NCBI RefSeq assembly: GCF_004353845.1
Contig: NZ_CP037864.1
Location: forward strand, 1,488,001-1,552,000
DNA length: 64,000 nucleotides
Reading direction: 5' to 3'
Source of the DNA: Citrobacter arsenatis
Lineage (GTDB): Bacteria; Pseudomonadota; Gammaproteobacteria; Enterobacterales; Enterobacteriaceae
Numbering within the stretch: position 1 is the stretch's first letter; each line of letters starts with the position of its first letter. A program made the position numbers and the translations under genes. Below, in pieces: positions 33,627-42,788 of this stretch. A model generated the notes under the pieces. It was not told the origin of the DNA and ran no database searches. It was given only the letters and a program-made list of their open reading frames with translations.

Positions 33627-33655
33627 AAACCCTCACCGTCAGGCGGCAAGGGTTT
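33627..33655 (-). promoter_or_regulatory. Hairpin in the rnk leader
   Basis: AAACCCT / AGGGTTT (7 bp) encloses a 2x2 internal loop and CCG / CGG. On the minus strand it lies about 55 bp upstream of the rnk ATG and is followed by TTCTTTTGGG. It could be a leader attenuator or an RNA-stability element; evidence is structural only. Confidence 0.4.
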
Positions 33656-33847
33656 AGCTTTTATGATGATACTGAGACTTACCCCAGGTTTGAAGTGATT
33701 TAGTTCACATTCAGGTAAATCATCAATATTGTCGCGTATGGTGTGATTTTAGCCGAAAAACGTGATCGTTCTCCAATTTGCATTATGCTTTTTAAGCGCT
33801 CGCTGCGGGCGCGTCAAACAACTCAGTGTTCCGCGACAGGAGATCTC

Positions 33848-34678
33848 ATGAGCCAGTACGACAAACTTACCTTGAAAGATGGCAGCTATTTGCATTTTAA
33901 AGACTGGGGAAGTGGACAGCCTATCGTCTTCAGCCATGGTTGGCCGTTGACGGCAGATGCGTTTGAGGATCAGATGCTGTTCCTCGGGTCGAAAGGATTT
34001 CGTGTAATCGCCCATGACAGGCGCGGGCATGGGCGTTCGGCCCAACCCTGGGATGGCCACAATATGGATCAGTATGCTGACGATCTGGCAGAACTGACCG
34101 CACATCTTAATCTTAAAGATGCCGTACATGTCGGACACTCTACCGGCGGTGGAGAAGTTGCGCGTTACATTGGTCGCCATGGAACGCAGAGGGTGGCAAA
34201 AGCGGTGTTAATTGGCGCGGTGACGCCCATTATGATCAAGACCGACTTTAACCCAAATGGCGTGCCGAAAGAGGTGTTTGATGGCATCCGTGAAGGGGTG
34301 ATAAACGATCGCGCTGCCTTTTTCTATGAACTGACCGCGGCATTCTATGGCTACAACCGCCCGGGTGCAAACGAGTCAAAAGCCGTTCGCGAAAGCTTTG
34401 TTGAACAGGGTTTACAAGGTTCCATCAAAGCGTTGTACGACTGTATCCACGCGTTTTCAGAAACCGATCTGCGTGAGGATCTCAAAAAAATGACCATTCC
34501 GACGCTGGTTATCCACGGTGATGACGATCAGATTGTCCCGTTTGAAACCTGCGGAAAGGTTGCGGCGGAAATACTGCCAGACTCGCAGTTGAAGGTGTAT
34601 GTCGGCGGCTCGCATGGTATTTGCACCACCCATAAACAACAGATCAACGGCGATCTTCTCGACTTTATTCAATCGTAA
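33848..34678 (+). CDS. Alpha/beta hydrolase, non-haem chloroperoxidase-like
   Basis: A 276-residue alpha/beta hydrolase of the cofactor-free haloperoxidase/perhydrolase group. The oxyanion-hole motif SHGWPL, the DRRGHGRS segment, nucleophile S98 in VGHSTGGGE, an acid in HGDDDQIVP and the histidine in GGSHGI form a complete triad. These enzymes are esterases that can make peracids from hydrogen peroxide; the natural substrate is unknown. The start is the ATG at 33848 after ACAGGAGATCTC; an in-frame extension to 33743 runs through promoter sequence. I do not recall a gene here in E. coli K-12, so it is probably a lineage-specific insertion between rnk and rna. Confidence 0.9.
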   Translation: MSQYDKLTLKDGSYLHFKDWGSGQPIVFSHGWPLTADAFEDQMLFLGSKGFRVIAHDRRGHGRSAQPWDGHNMDQYADDLAELTAHLNLKDAVHVGHSTGGGEVARYIGRHGTQRVAKAVLIGAVTPIMIKTDFNPNGVPKEVFDGIREGVINDRAAFFYELTAAFYGYNRPGANESKAVRESFVEQGLQGSIKALYDCIHAFSETDLREDLKKMTIPTLVIHGDDDQIVPFETCGKVAAEILPDSQLKVYVGGSHGICTTHKQQINGDLLDFIQS

Positions 34679-34692
34679 TCTTTTGAGAACGT

Positions 34693-34728
34693 ATTACGCT
34701 GATCCGCCCGGTGGGGGATCAGCGTAAT
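34693..34728. terminator. Hairpin between the chloroperoxidase-like gene and rna
   Basis: A perfect 13-bp stem (ATTACGCTGATCC / GGATCAGCGTAAT) with a 10-nt GC-rich loop sits between two convergent genes. It lacks a long T run on either side, but its stability and place suggest a bidirectional terminator. Confidence 0.7.
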
Positions 34729-34743
34729 GCCCGGTTGCGAAAT

Positions 34744-35550
34744 TCAGTATCCCACTTTGTCGATAATAAACTGTTTACCGCAGTTACCCGGATGCGGCTG
34801 TGGCGAGAATGACTGTGGGGATAGCGTCTGGTTGATGGTGTCAGCTTTCAGGGACAACTGGATCTCCGTGAGATACGCCGGATTACCGTGGCAGCTTAGC
34901 TTCACGGCTTTGACGTTCTCTTTGCCCCAGCTTTTGGCAACGGCGGCGTCAAATGCGCTACGGCTGACGGTTTTGCCGTAGTTTTCCGCCAGGAATTTGC
35001 CCGCTTCGCTGTTTTTAACCTCATTATTCAGCCGTACCATCGTGCCAAAGTACGCGTCGGGGTCAAAGCCGAAACACGCGCCATGTTTGGCATACTCGTA
35101 ACGTTCCAGACAAGATCTTCCACCAGCACCAGGCATTACGGCGCTGAGTTTTGCCGCGCTTTCCAGCGACAGCCCGGTTTCGGGGGCCGCGCATTTACGG
35201 CTGGCGCGCGCTTCAGGCAGATTAGGAATAGGACGGGTCGCGCAGCCAAAACGCATCCAGCGGCGGTTGTCTACACCTCGGGCGGCGATGGATTTTGGCA
35301 GGCCAGGCCATAAACCGTGAACGGTCAGGAAATCCGTTTTGTCCGCGCTCTCTTTTTGCAGACGACATTCGTCAGGCTCCTGACGATTACGCTCATGTTG
35401 GCTCTGACAAAATCCGGTTTGCCAGGAGAGGGCCAGCACGTAGCTGTCAAAATCAGCGTACTGTTTTGCCTGAAGTTCATCGGCCTGAGCCGCAGAAACT
35501 GGCAGCAGGAGTGCCGCCAGCAACGAAGAATAACGCCATGTTGATGTCAT
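34744..35550 (-). CDS. rna: Periplasmic ribonuclease I
   Basis: A 268-residue T2-family endoribonuclease exported to the periplasm. The signal peptide (MTSTWRYSSLLAALLLPVSAAQA) is followed by the two T2 conserved active-site segments FLTVHGLWPG and EYAKHGACFG, containing the catalytic histidines. Several paired cysteines are expected to form disulfides. It is a stand-alone gene between the cit operon terminator and a convergent neighbour. Confidence 0.96.
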   Translation of the reverse strand: MTSTWRYSSLLAALLLPVSAAQADELQAKQYADFDSYVLALSWQTGFCQSQHERNRQEPDECRLQKESADKTDFLTVHGLWPGLPKSIAARGVDNRRWMRFGCATRPIPNLPEARASRKCAAPETGLSLESAAKLSAVMPGAGGRSCLERYEYAKHGACFGFDPDAYFGTMVRLNNEVKNSEAGKFLAENYGKTVSRSAFDAAVAKSWGKENVKAVKLSCHGNPAYLTEIQLSLKADTINQTLSPQSFSPQPHPGNCGKQFIIDKVGY

Positions 35551-35605
35551 GATGATTTCGGATACTTATATAAATTCTGAATATCATCTATTTAATCATA
35601 AAAAA

Positions 35606-35631
35606 TGCCAGTCAGGTTTAGCTGACTGGCA
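35606..35631 (-). terminator. Terminator of the citrate operon
   Basis: A perfect 10-bp stem (TGCCAGTCAG / CTGACTGGCA) with a 6-nt loop is followed on the minus strand by TTTTTTATG. It begins 30 bp after the citT stop and should end the citCDEFXGT transcript. Confidence 0.92.
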
Positions 35632-35660
35632 TCATTTTCATCAGACGTGAACCAGGATGA

Positions 35661-37124
35661 TTAGCTCCACATTGCCAGAATCGGCCAGCCGACCAGCAGA
35701 AGCATGGAGATGTAGATAACGCCGAAGATAGCACCCAGACGCCAGTAGTCTTTGGACTTCACATAACCACAGCCGTAGATGATAACGCCAGGGCCCGTTG
35801 CATACGGAGTCAGACAGCCCATGATACCGATGGACAGTACCAGCAGGATACACAGGTGTTCCATCGGCACGCCCGGGATGCCTTTACCTACAGCCAAAAT
35901 AACCGGCAGCATGGTGGCCGTGTGTGCAGAAAGGCTGGCAAACAGGTAGTGAGCAAAATAGAACACCAGCACCAGAACGATCACAGTCGCGTTAGGCGAG
36001 AAGCCTTCCAGATGCGTGCTCATGGTGTTGGCGAACCAGTCGATGAAACCTGAACGGGTTAAACCATTCGCCATAACGACCAGCGTGGCGAGGTTAACCA
36101 GGGTGTTCCATGCGCTGTTATAGCGGGTAATGTCTTTCCACGGTACCACGTGCAGCGCCAGCATCAGGGAAACGGCCAGCAGACCTACTGCGGTTGCATC
36201 AATCAGTTTACCACCGAAGACCCACAGACCCAGGCTGAGCAGAACCAGACCGATCAGGGTCAGCTCTTTGCGCGTCAGTTTACCCATGGTTTTCAGTTCA
36301 TCACCGGCCCATGCGGCAACTTCAGCACTGTGAGTGACTTCTGGTTTGTACAGAACGTATGACAGCCACGGAGCAACGATCAGCAAAATAATACCGACCG
36401 GCAGGAAGCTGAGGAACCACTGCAACCAGCTGATTTGGATACCGGCAATTTTGTTGACGAATTCCAGACCCAGCACGTTAGGCGCAGCGCCGGTAACGAA
36501 CATAGAGGAGCTCAGACTGGTACTGATGACCATCATCCACATCAAATATCCGCCGATACGGCGCGCGGAAGGATCGTTCGGGAATGATTTAAACAGCGGC
36601 GGCAGGTTTTTGATAACCGGGAACACGGTACCACCGGTACGCGCGGTGTTGGATGGCGTAAACGGTGCCAGCAGAATGTCGATGATAACAATCGCATAGC
36701 CCAGCGTCAGGGTACGTTTACCCATGAATTTCACCAGGAACAGCGCGATACGACGACCCAGACCGGTGACTTCATAACCCAGTGCGAAAATAAACGCACC
36801 GAACACCAACCACACGGTGGTGCTGGAGAAGCCTGCCAGACCCCATTTCAGCGCTTGCTTACCTGCTTTAAACGCCGGGTCGGCCAGTTCGGAAGCATCA
36901 AACAACAGATAGTTGCTGCCGATAACGCAGATCGTGACGGCGATAAAGCTGATCGCTGTTGCCGGAATTGGCTCAAGGATCATACCGACAATCATTGCCA
37001 CGAATACGGCAAAGTAGTGCCAGGCCTGTGGGGGCATTCCATCAGGCACGGGGATAAGAAACATGACGCCCATTACGAGCAATGGGGCCAGTAACTTCCA
37101 TATTTTATCTTTTGCTAAAGACAT
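35661..37124 (-). CDS. citT: Citrate:succinate antiporter CitT
   Basis: A 487-residue inner-membrane carrier of the divalent-anion family that exchanges external citrate for internal succinate during anaerobic citrate fermentation. It has about twelve hydrophobic segments and the conserved TPSNTARTGGTVFPV, TGAAPNVLG and FASLSAHTATMLPV regions. It is the last gene of the cit operon, 25 bp after citG, with a strong terminator behind it. Confidence 0.96.
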   Translation of the reverse strand: MSLAKDKIWKLLAPLLVMGVMFLIPVPDGMPPQAWHYFAVFVAMIVGMILEPIPATAISFIAVTICVIGSNYLLFDASELADPAFKAGKQALKWGLAGFSSTTVWLVFGAFIFALGYEVTGLGRRIALFLVKFMGKRTLTLGYAIVIIDILLAPFTPSNTARTGGTVFPVIKNLPPLFKSFPNDPSARRIGGYLMWMMVISTSLSSSMFVTGAAPNVLGLEFVNKIAGIQISWLQWFLSFLPVGIILLIVAPWLSYVLYKPEVTHSAEVAAWAGDELKTMGKLTRKELTLIGLVLLSLGLWVFGGKLIDATAVGLLAVSLMLALHVVPWKDITRYNSAWNTLVNLATLVVMANGLTRSGFIDWFANTMSTHLEGFSPNATVIVLVLVFYFAHYLFASLSAHTATMLPVILAVGKGIPGVPMEHLCILLVLSIGIMGCLTPYATGPGVIIYGCGYVKSKDYWRLGAIFGVIYISMLLLVGWPILAMWS

Positions 37125-37149
37125 GTGTGTGATTCTCCGGAAAGGATCT

Positions 37150-38052
37150 TTAATTGTGATAATGATGAACTTGTGAAATCTGAGCTAAGAACCAGGTGAC
37201 AATCAGCAGATCGGCGCAGCCTCCGGGACTGAGGTTGCGTTCGATGCACTGTTGGTCGAACTGGCGCAGGTATTCGAGATCGGCAAGGGTGCGAATCCCC
37301 CCTTGCTGCATCAGGGCGGTGGCCTGCTGCTGTAGCCAACGCAGACCTTCTGCGCCGCCACGTGAGGCCACGTTGGTGTCGCCATTGATAGACATCAGCA
37401 GCAATAATGTGTCGAGTAACGCCAGTTCAGGGTCGCAGCCCTGAGTCAGCAGTGCGCGGTAGTGTGGCAGGGCATGCTGGATGACTAGCGGGTATCCCGC
37501 TTCGGCTTCGCCCCGTGCGCCGGTTAACCCCAGTTGCTGATAAAGACGTTGGCCAGCCGTGAGTTGTTGATTGTTCTGGCGCAGTTCGCGCTCGGTCAGG
37601 CCACGGCAAAATGTTGCTGCCGTAGAGCAAATGGTTTCAGCGGTAACAGTCAATTGGAGCTGGTGCAGGCGGCCAATGGCGGCGCACAGCAGCCCCAGTG
37701 AAAAAATGCTCCCTTTATGGGTGTTCACCCCAGCGGTGGCGCGAAACATATCGGCTTCGCAGGCCATGCCCAGCGGGCGCAGTCCTTTCAGCACATCTTC
37801 GGGCGACAGCTGTGCGCTAAACGCCCCGTATTCAATAAACCGTGGCAGCCATGACTGAATCGCTTCAGCGCTGCGATGAAAGTCTTCCAGCGCCATATCT
37901 TTATGCGCGCCGTTGTTTATACGGTCTACCAGACCCGGTTTGGGCGACAGGTTGACTTCAGTCAACATGGCGCGCCACGCAAGCGTTGCGTAAGCGTCAG
38001 GCAGATCCAGAGGAAGAACTGCGTTATTGGTTGATGTTGCGGGAATCGGCAT
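37150..38052 (-). CDS. citG: CitG, triphosphoribosyl-dephospho-CoA synthase
   Basis: CitG joins dephospho-CoA to ATP to form the precursor of the citrate lyase prosthetic group. Family hallmarks are LSPKPGLVDRINNGAHKDM, TAGVNTHKGSIFSLGLL, GLTGARGEAEAGYP and MSINGDTNVASRGG. The ATG at 38052 (MPIPATSTN) matches the E. coli start and overlaps the end of citX by 29 bp; another ATG one codon upstream is possible. The C-terminus carries about eight residues (SQVHHYHN) beyond the E. coli end as I recall it. Confidence 0.95.
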   Translation of the reverse strand: MPIPATSTNNAVLPLDLPDAYATLAWRAMLTEVNLSPKPGLVDRINNGAHKDMALEDFHRSAEAIQSWLPRFIEYGAFSAQLSPEDVLKGLRPLGMACEADMFRATAGVNTHKGSIFSLGLLCAAIGRLHQLQLTVTAETICSTAATFCRGLTERELRQNNQQLTAGQRLYQQLGLTGARGEAEAGYPLVIQHALPHYRALLTQGCDPELALLDTLLLLMSINGDTNVASRGGAEGLRWLQQQATALMQQGGIRTLADLEYLRQFDQQCIERNLSPGGCADLLIVTWFLAQISQVHHYHN

Positions 38053-38578
38053 CATGCAGCAGTGCCTCCATCTGAGTGAGTAAGTCGGAAAGCGCGTGGG
38101 TTTTACCCCGTGCACAGTCGGCAGCACTTTGCTCGCACAGCAGACAGCGGCGGGCGGGGAGTGCGAAATGACGCCGGGACAGAATTTCCCCTTCAGGGGT
38201 CAGGACATCGATGTCCCATAACCGTCCCAGCGGGTGTGAATGCTCAAGTTCAATGGTGGCGAGCTTGAGATCGTGGGCCGGAGCCTCTATGGATAAAAGT
38301 CCTTCCGGACCGCTGGCAGAAACCAGCGCCGTTTGCTCCCTGACAATCCAGGCGGATTTTTCCGCCAGTGCGAGCAGGGCGGTGACGCCGTGATTAAAGA
38401 TGCGACGGGTTAACGCGCTGTCTTTAATCGGACCCGGTGCGACCACGGTAAACGAGACCAGTGGCGCGTGGTGGCGCGTCAGCCAGGCATGTTGCCTTGC
38501 TTGTCTCTCATCACGGCTGGCGAGCAGCTCGGGAATAGAAACCGCGCGTTGGGTGGCGTGTTCAGGGAGCAGGCGCAT
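38024..38578 (-). CDS. citX: CitX, apo-citrate lyase phosphoribosyl-dephospho-CoA transferase
   Basis: A 184-residue transferase that attaches the phosphoribosyl-dephospho-CoA group made by CitG to a serine of the acyl carrier subunit CitD. The C-terminal PARRCLLCEQSAADCARGKTH cysteine-rich motif and the central ELEHSHPLGRLWDIDV are typical. In Klebsiella the citX and citG functions follow a different gene arrangement; here they form an overlapping pair as in E. coli. It starts 3 bp after the citF stop. Confidence 0.96.
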   Translation of the reverse strand: MRLLPEHATQRAVSIPELLASRDERQARQHAWLTRHHAPLVSFTVVAPGPIKDSALTRRIFNHGVTALLALAEKSAWIVREQTALVSASGPEGLLSIEAPAHDLKLATIELEHSHPLGRLWDIDVLTPEGEILSRRHFALPARRCLLCEQSAADCARGKTHALSDLLTQMEALLHDADSRNINQ

Positions 38579-38581
38579 GGC

Positions 38582-40114
38582 TTATCCCTTCACCTGATGC
38601 ACAACGTCAATCACCGAGCCATCGCGGTAACGCACGACGGCAATCACGCGGTCGGTAAATTCGATAGCGCGCGGTTGACCAGTGAGCTGCTGCGCGCGCT
38701 CGCGCAGCCATTCAATCGACACCACTTTCATGCCGGCTTCTTGCAGACGTTCTGCCAGTTCCGGACGGGCAGGGTTAACGGCGATACCGTGGTCAGTGAC
38801 CAGAATATCAACGCTGGAGCCTGGGGTTACGCAGGTCAGGACGTTATCAACCAGCGTTGGGATGCGTCCACGAACCAGCGGAGCGACGATGATGGAAAGC
38901 GCAGCGGCAACCGCGGTATCGCAGTGACCGCCGGATGCGCCGCGGAGCACGCCGTCAGAACCGGTCAGTACGTTAACGTTGAAGCTGGTATCAACTTCCA
39001 GCGCGCTCAGCACCACGACATCCAGACGATCGACAGATGCGCCTTTCGAGCCCCAGTTCGCGTACTGGTTAGCGCTGATCTCAATGTGATTTGGATTGCG
39101 AGCCAGCGATTTCGCGGCGGCACTGTCGAAGCTTTGTACATCCAGCAGTTTGCGGATTAAGCCTTTTTCATGCAGATCAACGATGGTGGCGGTGATGCCG
39201 CCCAGCGCGAAATCGGCATGGATGTCGCGGCTGCGCATTTTGTCTTCCAGGAATCGAGTAACGGCCAGAGAGGCGCCGCCGGTTCCTGTCTGCAGGGAGA
39301 AACCTTCATTGAAGTAGCCAGAGTTAGCAATAACGTCTGCCGCGCTACGGGCGATTAACAGTTCACGCGGGTTGGTGGTCATGCGGGTCGCATCGGCACC
39401 GATTTTGTCCGCATCGCCGACCTGGTCGATCTGCACGATCAGATCCACCTGATCCTGGGTAATGCTGGCTGGGTTATGCGGATAGGTCAGCAGCTGTTCT
39501 GTCAGCAGAACAACCTGTTTCGCGTTTTCGGCATCGACGCGGGCATAGCCCAGTGAGCCGCAGCACGCTTTACCGGTATAACCGTTAGCGTTACCAAACT
39601 GGTCGCACGCCGGTACGCCGAGGAATGCGACATCAATGTTGAGCTCGCCGCTTTGTACCAGATGTACACGGCCGCCGTGGGAGTGAATCTGTACCGGCTC
39701 GGCCAACAGGCCACGTGAGATCTCTTCCGCCAGCGGGCCACGCAGGCCGGAGGTATAAATCCGACTAACCACGCCCTGACGGATGTGCTCAACCAGCGGA
39801 GCATGGCAGTCGCTCAGGGAACTGGAGGCCAGCGTCAGGTTTTTAAAGCCCATGTTGGCGATGGCATCCATCACCAGGTTAATCGTCAGATCGCCACCGC
39901 GGAAAGCGTGGTGGAAAGAGATGGTCATGCCATCCTGCAAACCTGAACGACGAATAGCGTCTTCCAGGTTAGCGCACAGCTTTTTGTCGCGCGGTTTTTG
40001 CGCCTGCAATTCTACTTTTGCGGTGCTCTGATAAGCGGAAAGCTCACTTTCTGCATGACGGCTCCAGGTCGCCACGCGATCCTGGCGTTGAGACTGTTCG
40101 ATTTTCTGCGTCAT
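38582..40114 (-). CDS. citF: Citrate lyase alpha subunit CitF
   Basis: The 510-residue alpha chain transfers citrate onto the acyl carrier protein (citrate:acetyl-ACP transferase), releasing acetate. The conserved core includes GMTISFHHAFRGGD, VEIRQ-like HIRQGVVSRIYTSGLRGP and GTGGASLAVTRFL. It lies 9 bp after citE in the cit operon, which encodes all three lyase subunits and their activating enzymes. Confidence 0.97.
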   Translation of the reverse strand: MTQKIEQSQRQDRVATWSRHAESELSAYQSTAKVELQAQKPRDKKLCANLEDAIRRSGLQDGMTISFHHAFRGGDLTINLVMDAIANMGFKNLTLASSSLSDCHAPLVEHIRQGVVSRIYTSGLRGPLAEEISRGLLAEPVQIHSHGGRVHLVQSGELNIDVAFLGVPACDQFGNANGYTGKACCGSLGYARVDAENAKQVVLLTEQLLTYPHNPASITQDQVDLIVQIDQVGDADKIGADATRMTTNPRELLIARSAADVIANSGYFNEGFSLQTGTGGASLAVTRFLEDKMRSRDIHADFALGGITATIVDLHEKGLIRKLLDVQSFDSAAAKSLARNPNHIEISANQYANWGSKGASVDRLDVVVLSALEVDTSFNVNVLTGSDGVLRGASGGHCDTAVAAALSIIVAPLVRGRIPTLVDNVLTCVTPGSSVDILVTDHGIAVNPARPELAERLQEAGMKVVSIEWLRERAQQLTGQPRAIEFTDRVIAVVRYRDGSVIDVVHQVKG

Positions 40115-40123
40115 TTTTTTGCC

Positions 40124-41032
40124 TTATTCTTCGCGGATGCCGGAAAGTTCTGCACGGGAGATAACCAGAAGGGCGCGCTCGATAACCGGGCTGTCGACCA
40201 TTTTGCCGTTCAGGGAAACTACGCCACGACCTTCGCGAGCGGCTGCTTCAGCGGCTTCTACCACCAGGCGCGCGTGAGCAAGCTCTTTACGTGTTGGGGC
40301 GTACAGGTTGTGCAGGAGTTCGATCTGGCGCGGGTTAATGAGCGATTTACCGTCAAAACCCAACTGCTTAATGTGTGAGGCTTCGTGCAAGAAACCTGCT
40401 TCGTTGTTGGCATCGGAATAAACGGTGTCAAACGCCTGAATGCCGGCAGAGCGTGCTGCCTGCAAAATCGAGCAGCGGGCGAACAGCAGTTCAGTCCCTT
40501 CCGGGGAGCGCTCAGTGCGCAGGTTACGCACATAATCCTCTGCACCGAGAGCAATACCGATCAAACGCTCGGAAGCGTGGGCAATTTCTACCGCACGGGT
40601 AATGCCTAACGGTGATTCGATGGCGGCTAACAGACCGGTGCTACCGGGTTCACGGCCACAGGCTTTCTCGATACGCAGGATTTCGCTTTCGATGTCGATA
40701 ACATCCTGTGCGGTATCGGTTTTCGGTAAACGCACGATATCAGCGCCGCCGCGTACCACGGCTTCGAGGTCGTTGATGCCCCATTCGGAGTCGAGGGCGT
40801 TTACGCGCACGATAGTTTCAACGTCGTGGTACAGTGGATGCTGCAGCGCGTGGTACACCATGCGGCGAGCGGTATCTTTCTCGCGCAGCGCGACGGAGTC
40901 TTCCAGGTCGAACATCAGCGCGTCAGCCGGGTAGATGAACGAGTTGCTGACCATGGCGGCATTGGCGCCTGGAACGAACAGCATGCTGCGGCGGGTACGG
41001 GTTTTACGTTGCTGCAAAGATTCGCTAATCAC
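40124..41032 (-). CDS. citE: Citrate lyase beta subunit CitE
   Basis: The 302-residue citryl-ACP lyase subunit splits citryl-ACP to oxaloacetate and acetyl-ACP. The HpcH/HpaI-type barrel shows RSMLFVPGANAAM, ADALMFDLEDSV, the metal-binding region AAIESPLGI and LGAEDYVRNL, and the C-terminal GFDGKSLINPRQI. I choose the GTG at 41032 because it overlaps the citD stop as GTGA, has GGGAGGA upstream and gives the family length; an ATG at 41047 would add five residues. Confidence 0.95.
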   Translation of the reverse strand: MISESLQQRKTRTRRSMLFVPGANAAMVSNSFIYPADALMFDLEDSVALREKDTARRMVYHALQHPLYHDVETIVRVNALDSEWGINDLEAVVRGGADIVRLPKTDTAQDVIDIESEILRIEKACGREPGSTGLLAAIESPLGITRAVEIAHASERLIGIALGAEDYVRNLRTERSPEGTELLFARCSILQAARSAGIQAFDTVYSDANNEAGFLHEASHIKQLGFDGKSLINPRQIELLHNLYAPTRKELAHARLVVEAAEAAAREGRGVVSLNGKMVDSPVIERALLVISRAELSGIREE

Positions 41033-41325
41033 TGGCAATCCTCCCATGGCAGAGCCGGAATACCGCCAGCGCGGGCCAGTAGTGCTTCCAGTCGCGCACG
41101 TAAAATGCAGTCCAGTGCGCCTTTATCATCAACATTTAATTGCACGCCGCGTACGTTGTAGCGGGACAGAACGTCCAGGATGGTGGCCCGGATGGCATCA
41201 CCGAACTGTTTTTCGACGCTACTGTTAACCTGCAGGTCAATATCCTGCGAATCGAGTGGGGCGATGCGAATCATCACATCACCAGACTCGAGTGTGCCTG
41301 CGACGGCTGCCTGGTTTATTTTCAT
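41029..41325 (-). CDS. citD: Citrate lyase acyl carrier protein CitD
   Basis: A 98-residue gamma subunit that carries the dephospho-CoA-derived prosthetic group as an acyl carrier. The attachment serine is S14 in GTLESGDVMI. It overlaps citC at its start (ATGA) and citE at its end (GTGA), so the three genes are translationally coupled in a fixed ratio. Confidence 0.97.
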   Translation of the reverse strand: MKINQAAVAGTLESGDVMIRIAPLDSQDIDLQVNSSVEKQFGDAIRATILDVLSRYNVRGVQLNVDDKGALDCILRARLEALLARAGGIPALPWEDCQ

Positions 41326-42398
41326 TTTTCACCTGTTGCTAATGCGGGGGTATTTTGGCGGACTGTCGCACCCGATGAGGCTCGTTCAACCATGCTTTGC
41401 AAATAGTGCAGCGTGGCGTCAGGGACCAGGGATGCGATAGCCGTGAGATCTTTTTTAACCAGCAGCTTGCGTACCCAGGAGGCGGAAATCGGCATCTCCT
41501 GGAAACACAGCCGCTCAATTTCCACCAGTTCAATCGGTGGGGCGGGAAGCGTTGGGGTCTCCAGCCAGTAGCGCATATCGTTGTTGTACTGGGAGGTGAC
41601 GGTGCAATACGGCTCGGTACCGACGAAGCGGTGCGTGACACCCAGAGCCGGGGCCAGATACTGGCGGAAGATTTTCAGGTCAATTTCGGTGTAGCAGTGA
41701 TTAATAACGCTCTGCTCTTTGATGAAGTAACACGGGAACGTGGCGCGGGAAATGATGTATTCCGAACCGCGATGCACGGTTAAACGAGGAATGTCTTTTG
41801 TTCCTTTAAGCACCAGATCCAGTCGGTCTTCATACGGAAAACGCGAGGTATCTTCTTTCACCAAAAACAGATGTAGCCAGTCGCATTGCGCAGCCGCCTG
41901 TTGGATCAGAAAACGGTGTCCGTTGGTGAAGGGGTTGGCGTTCATAACAATACAACCAATTTTTTTCCCTTCATGGCGCTGTTTTGCCAGTGATTCTGCG
42001 TAGCGTTTCAGACGCGTAGTGCTGTTTTCCATCAGTACCATAATGCCGGGAACGCTGGTCAGCGTAGAAAAGCCGCACTGTTTAAACAGCGACTCGTACT
42101 CGGTTTTGGTATAGATGAAGAGGTGCGTACAGTGGCGCTCATAGGCGAGGTTGATTAACTCGGTTGCCAGCGTCAGCGCTAAGCCTTCACCGCGTACGGA
42201 TTCGCAGATTGCGACGCACTTAATAATATTGCCAGCGATGCCGCCACAGGCAATCAGACGGTCATCACGGGTGACGGTGATAAATACTTCGACGGTGGTA
42301 TCAACGCTCAAATCATTTTCTTTCAGAAATTGCGCGATAGCCGCCATCTTTTTATTTTCTGAGCGTTTAACTTGCGTGAATATATTATTACCGAACAT
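41322..42398 (-). CDS. citC: Citrate lyase synthetase CitC ([citrate (pro-3S)-lyase] ligase)
   Basis: A 358-residue enzyme that acetylates the prosthetic group of citrate lyase with acetate and ATP, switching the lyase on. It has an N-terminal GNAT-like domain (VRGEGLALTLATELI) and a C-terminal nucleotidyltransferase domain with the HIGH-like NANPFTNGHRFLI and a late ISASWVR motif. It is the first gene of citCDEFXGT and diverges from citA across 390 bp of AT-rich DNA, where CitB and CRP would act. Confidence 0.95.
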   Translation of the reverse strand: MFGNNIFTQVKRSENKKMAAIAQFLKENDLSVDTTVEVFITVTRDDRLIACGGIAGNIIKCVAICESVRGEGLALTLATELINLAYERHCTHLFIYTKTEYESLFKQCGFSTLTSVPGIMVLMENSTTRLKRYAESLAKQRHEGKKIGCIVMNANPFTNGHRFLIQQAAAQCDWLHLFLVKEDTSRFPYEDRLDLVLKGTKDIPRLTVHRGSEYIISRATFPCYFIKEQSVINHCYTEIDLKIFRQYLAPALGVTHRFVGTEPYCTVTSQYNNDMRYWLETPTLPAPPIELVEIERLCFQEMPISASWVRKLLVKKDLTAIASLVPDATLHYLQSMVERASSGATVRQNTPALATGEK

Positions 42399-42788
42399 AG
42401 TAAATAGAGCCCCGATGCTATATTTGTTACTGGGTTTCTGTTTTTGTTGCTCTGTTTAGCAACCTGATAACGTTTTGTTTTCAATTGAAGGGAATTGTTT
42501 TTTATTACGGAGTATTTCTTTTTTTCCCTGCTGTATACATCGTAAGGGGTATTTTGGAGGTAAATTTTGATTTATTTCACAATAAGTTAGAAGGTTTTAA
42601 TGTGTTTTATGGTTTTAAGTTTTTTAATTAATTTAATCCCAAGATGGCGTGTGGTTTTTATTTGTTTAATTGATTTAAGGTGGGGAATCTGCAACGATCC
42701 TGTTTTATACCGTGACTTGTAAATAGAACATTTTAATTACAACTACAATGAGAAATAAGTTTTTGTTAACGTTGGTGAGGAAAAGGTG
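42399..42788. promoter_or_regulatory. citC/citA divergent regulatory region
   Basis: A 390-bp AT-rich region between the divergent citC and citA genes. In E. coli the response regulator DpiA binds AT-rich targets here and cAMP-CRP represses. I see one CRP-like palindrome, TTTGATTTATTTCACA (42566-42581), with a perfect TCACA half and a TTTGA half. Long T/A runs (for example 42596-42640) fit DpiA or H-NS-type binding. No open reading frame of interest stands out. Confidence 0.6.

Noticed and set aside
33743..33847. Longer start for the chloroperoxidase-like gene
   Set aside because: The extension runs through promoter-like sequence and the ribosome-binding site of the ATG at 33848; the family starts at MSQYDKLTLKDG.
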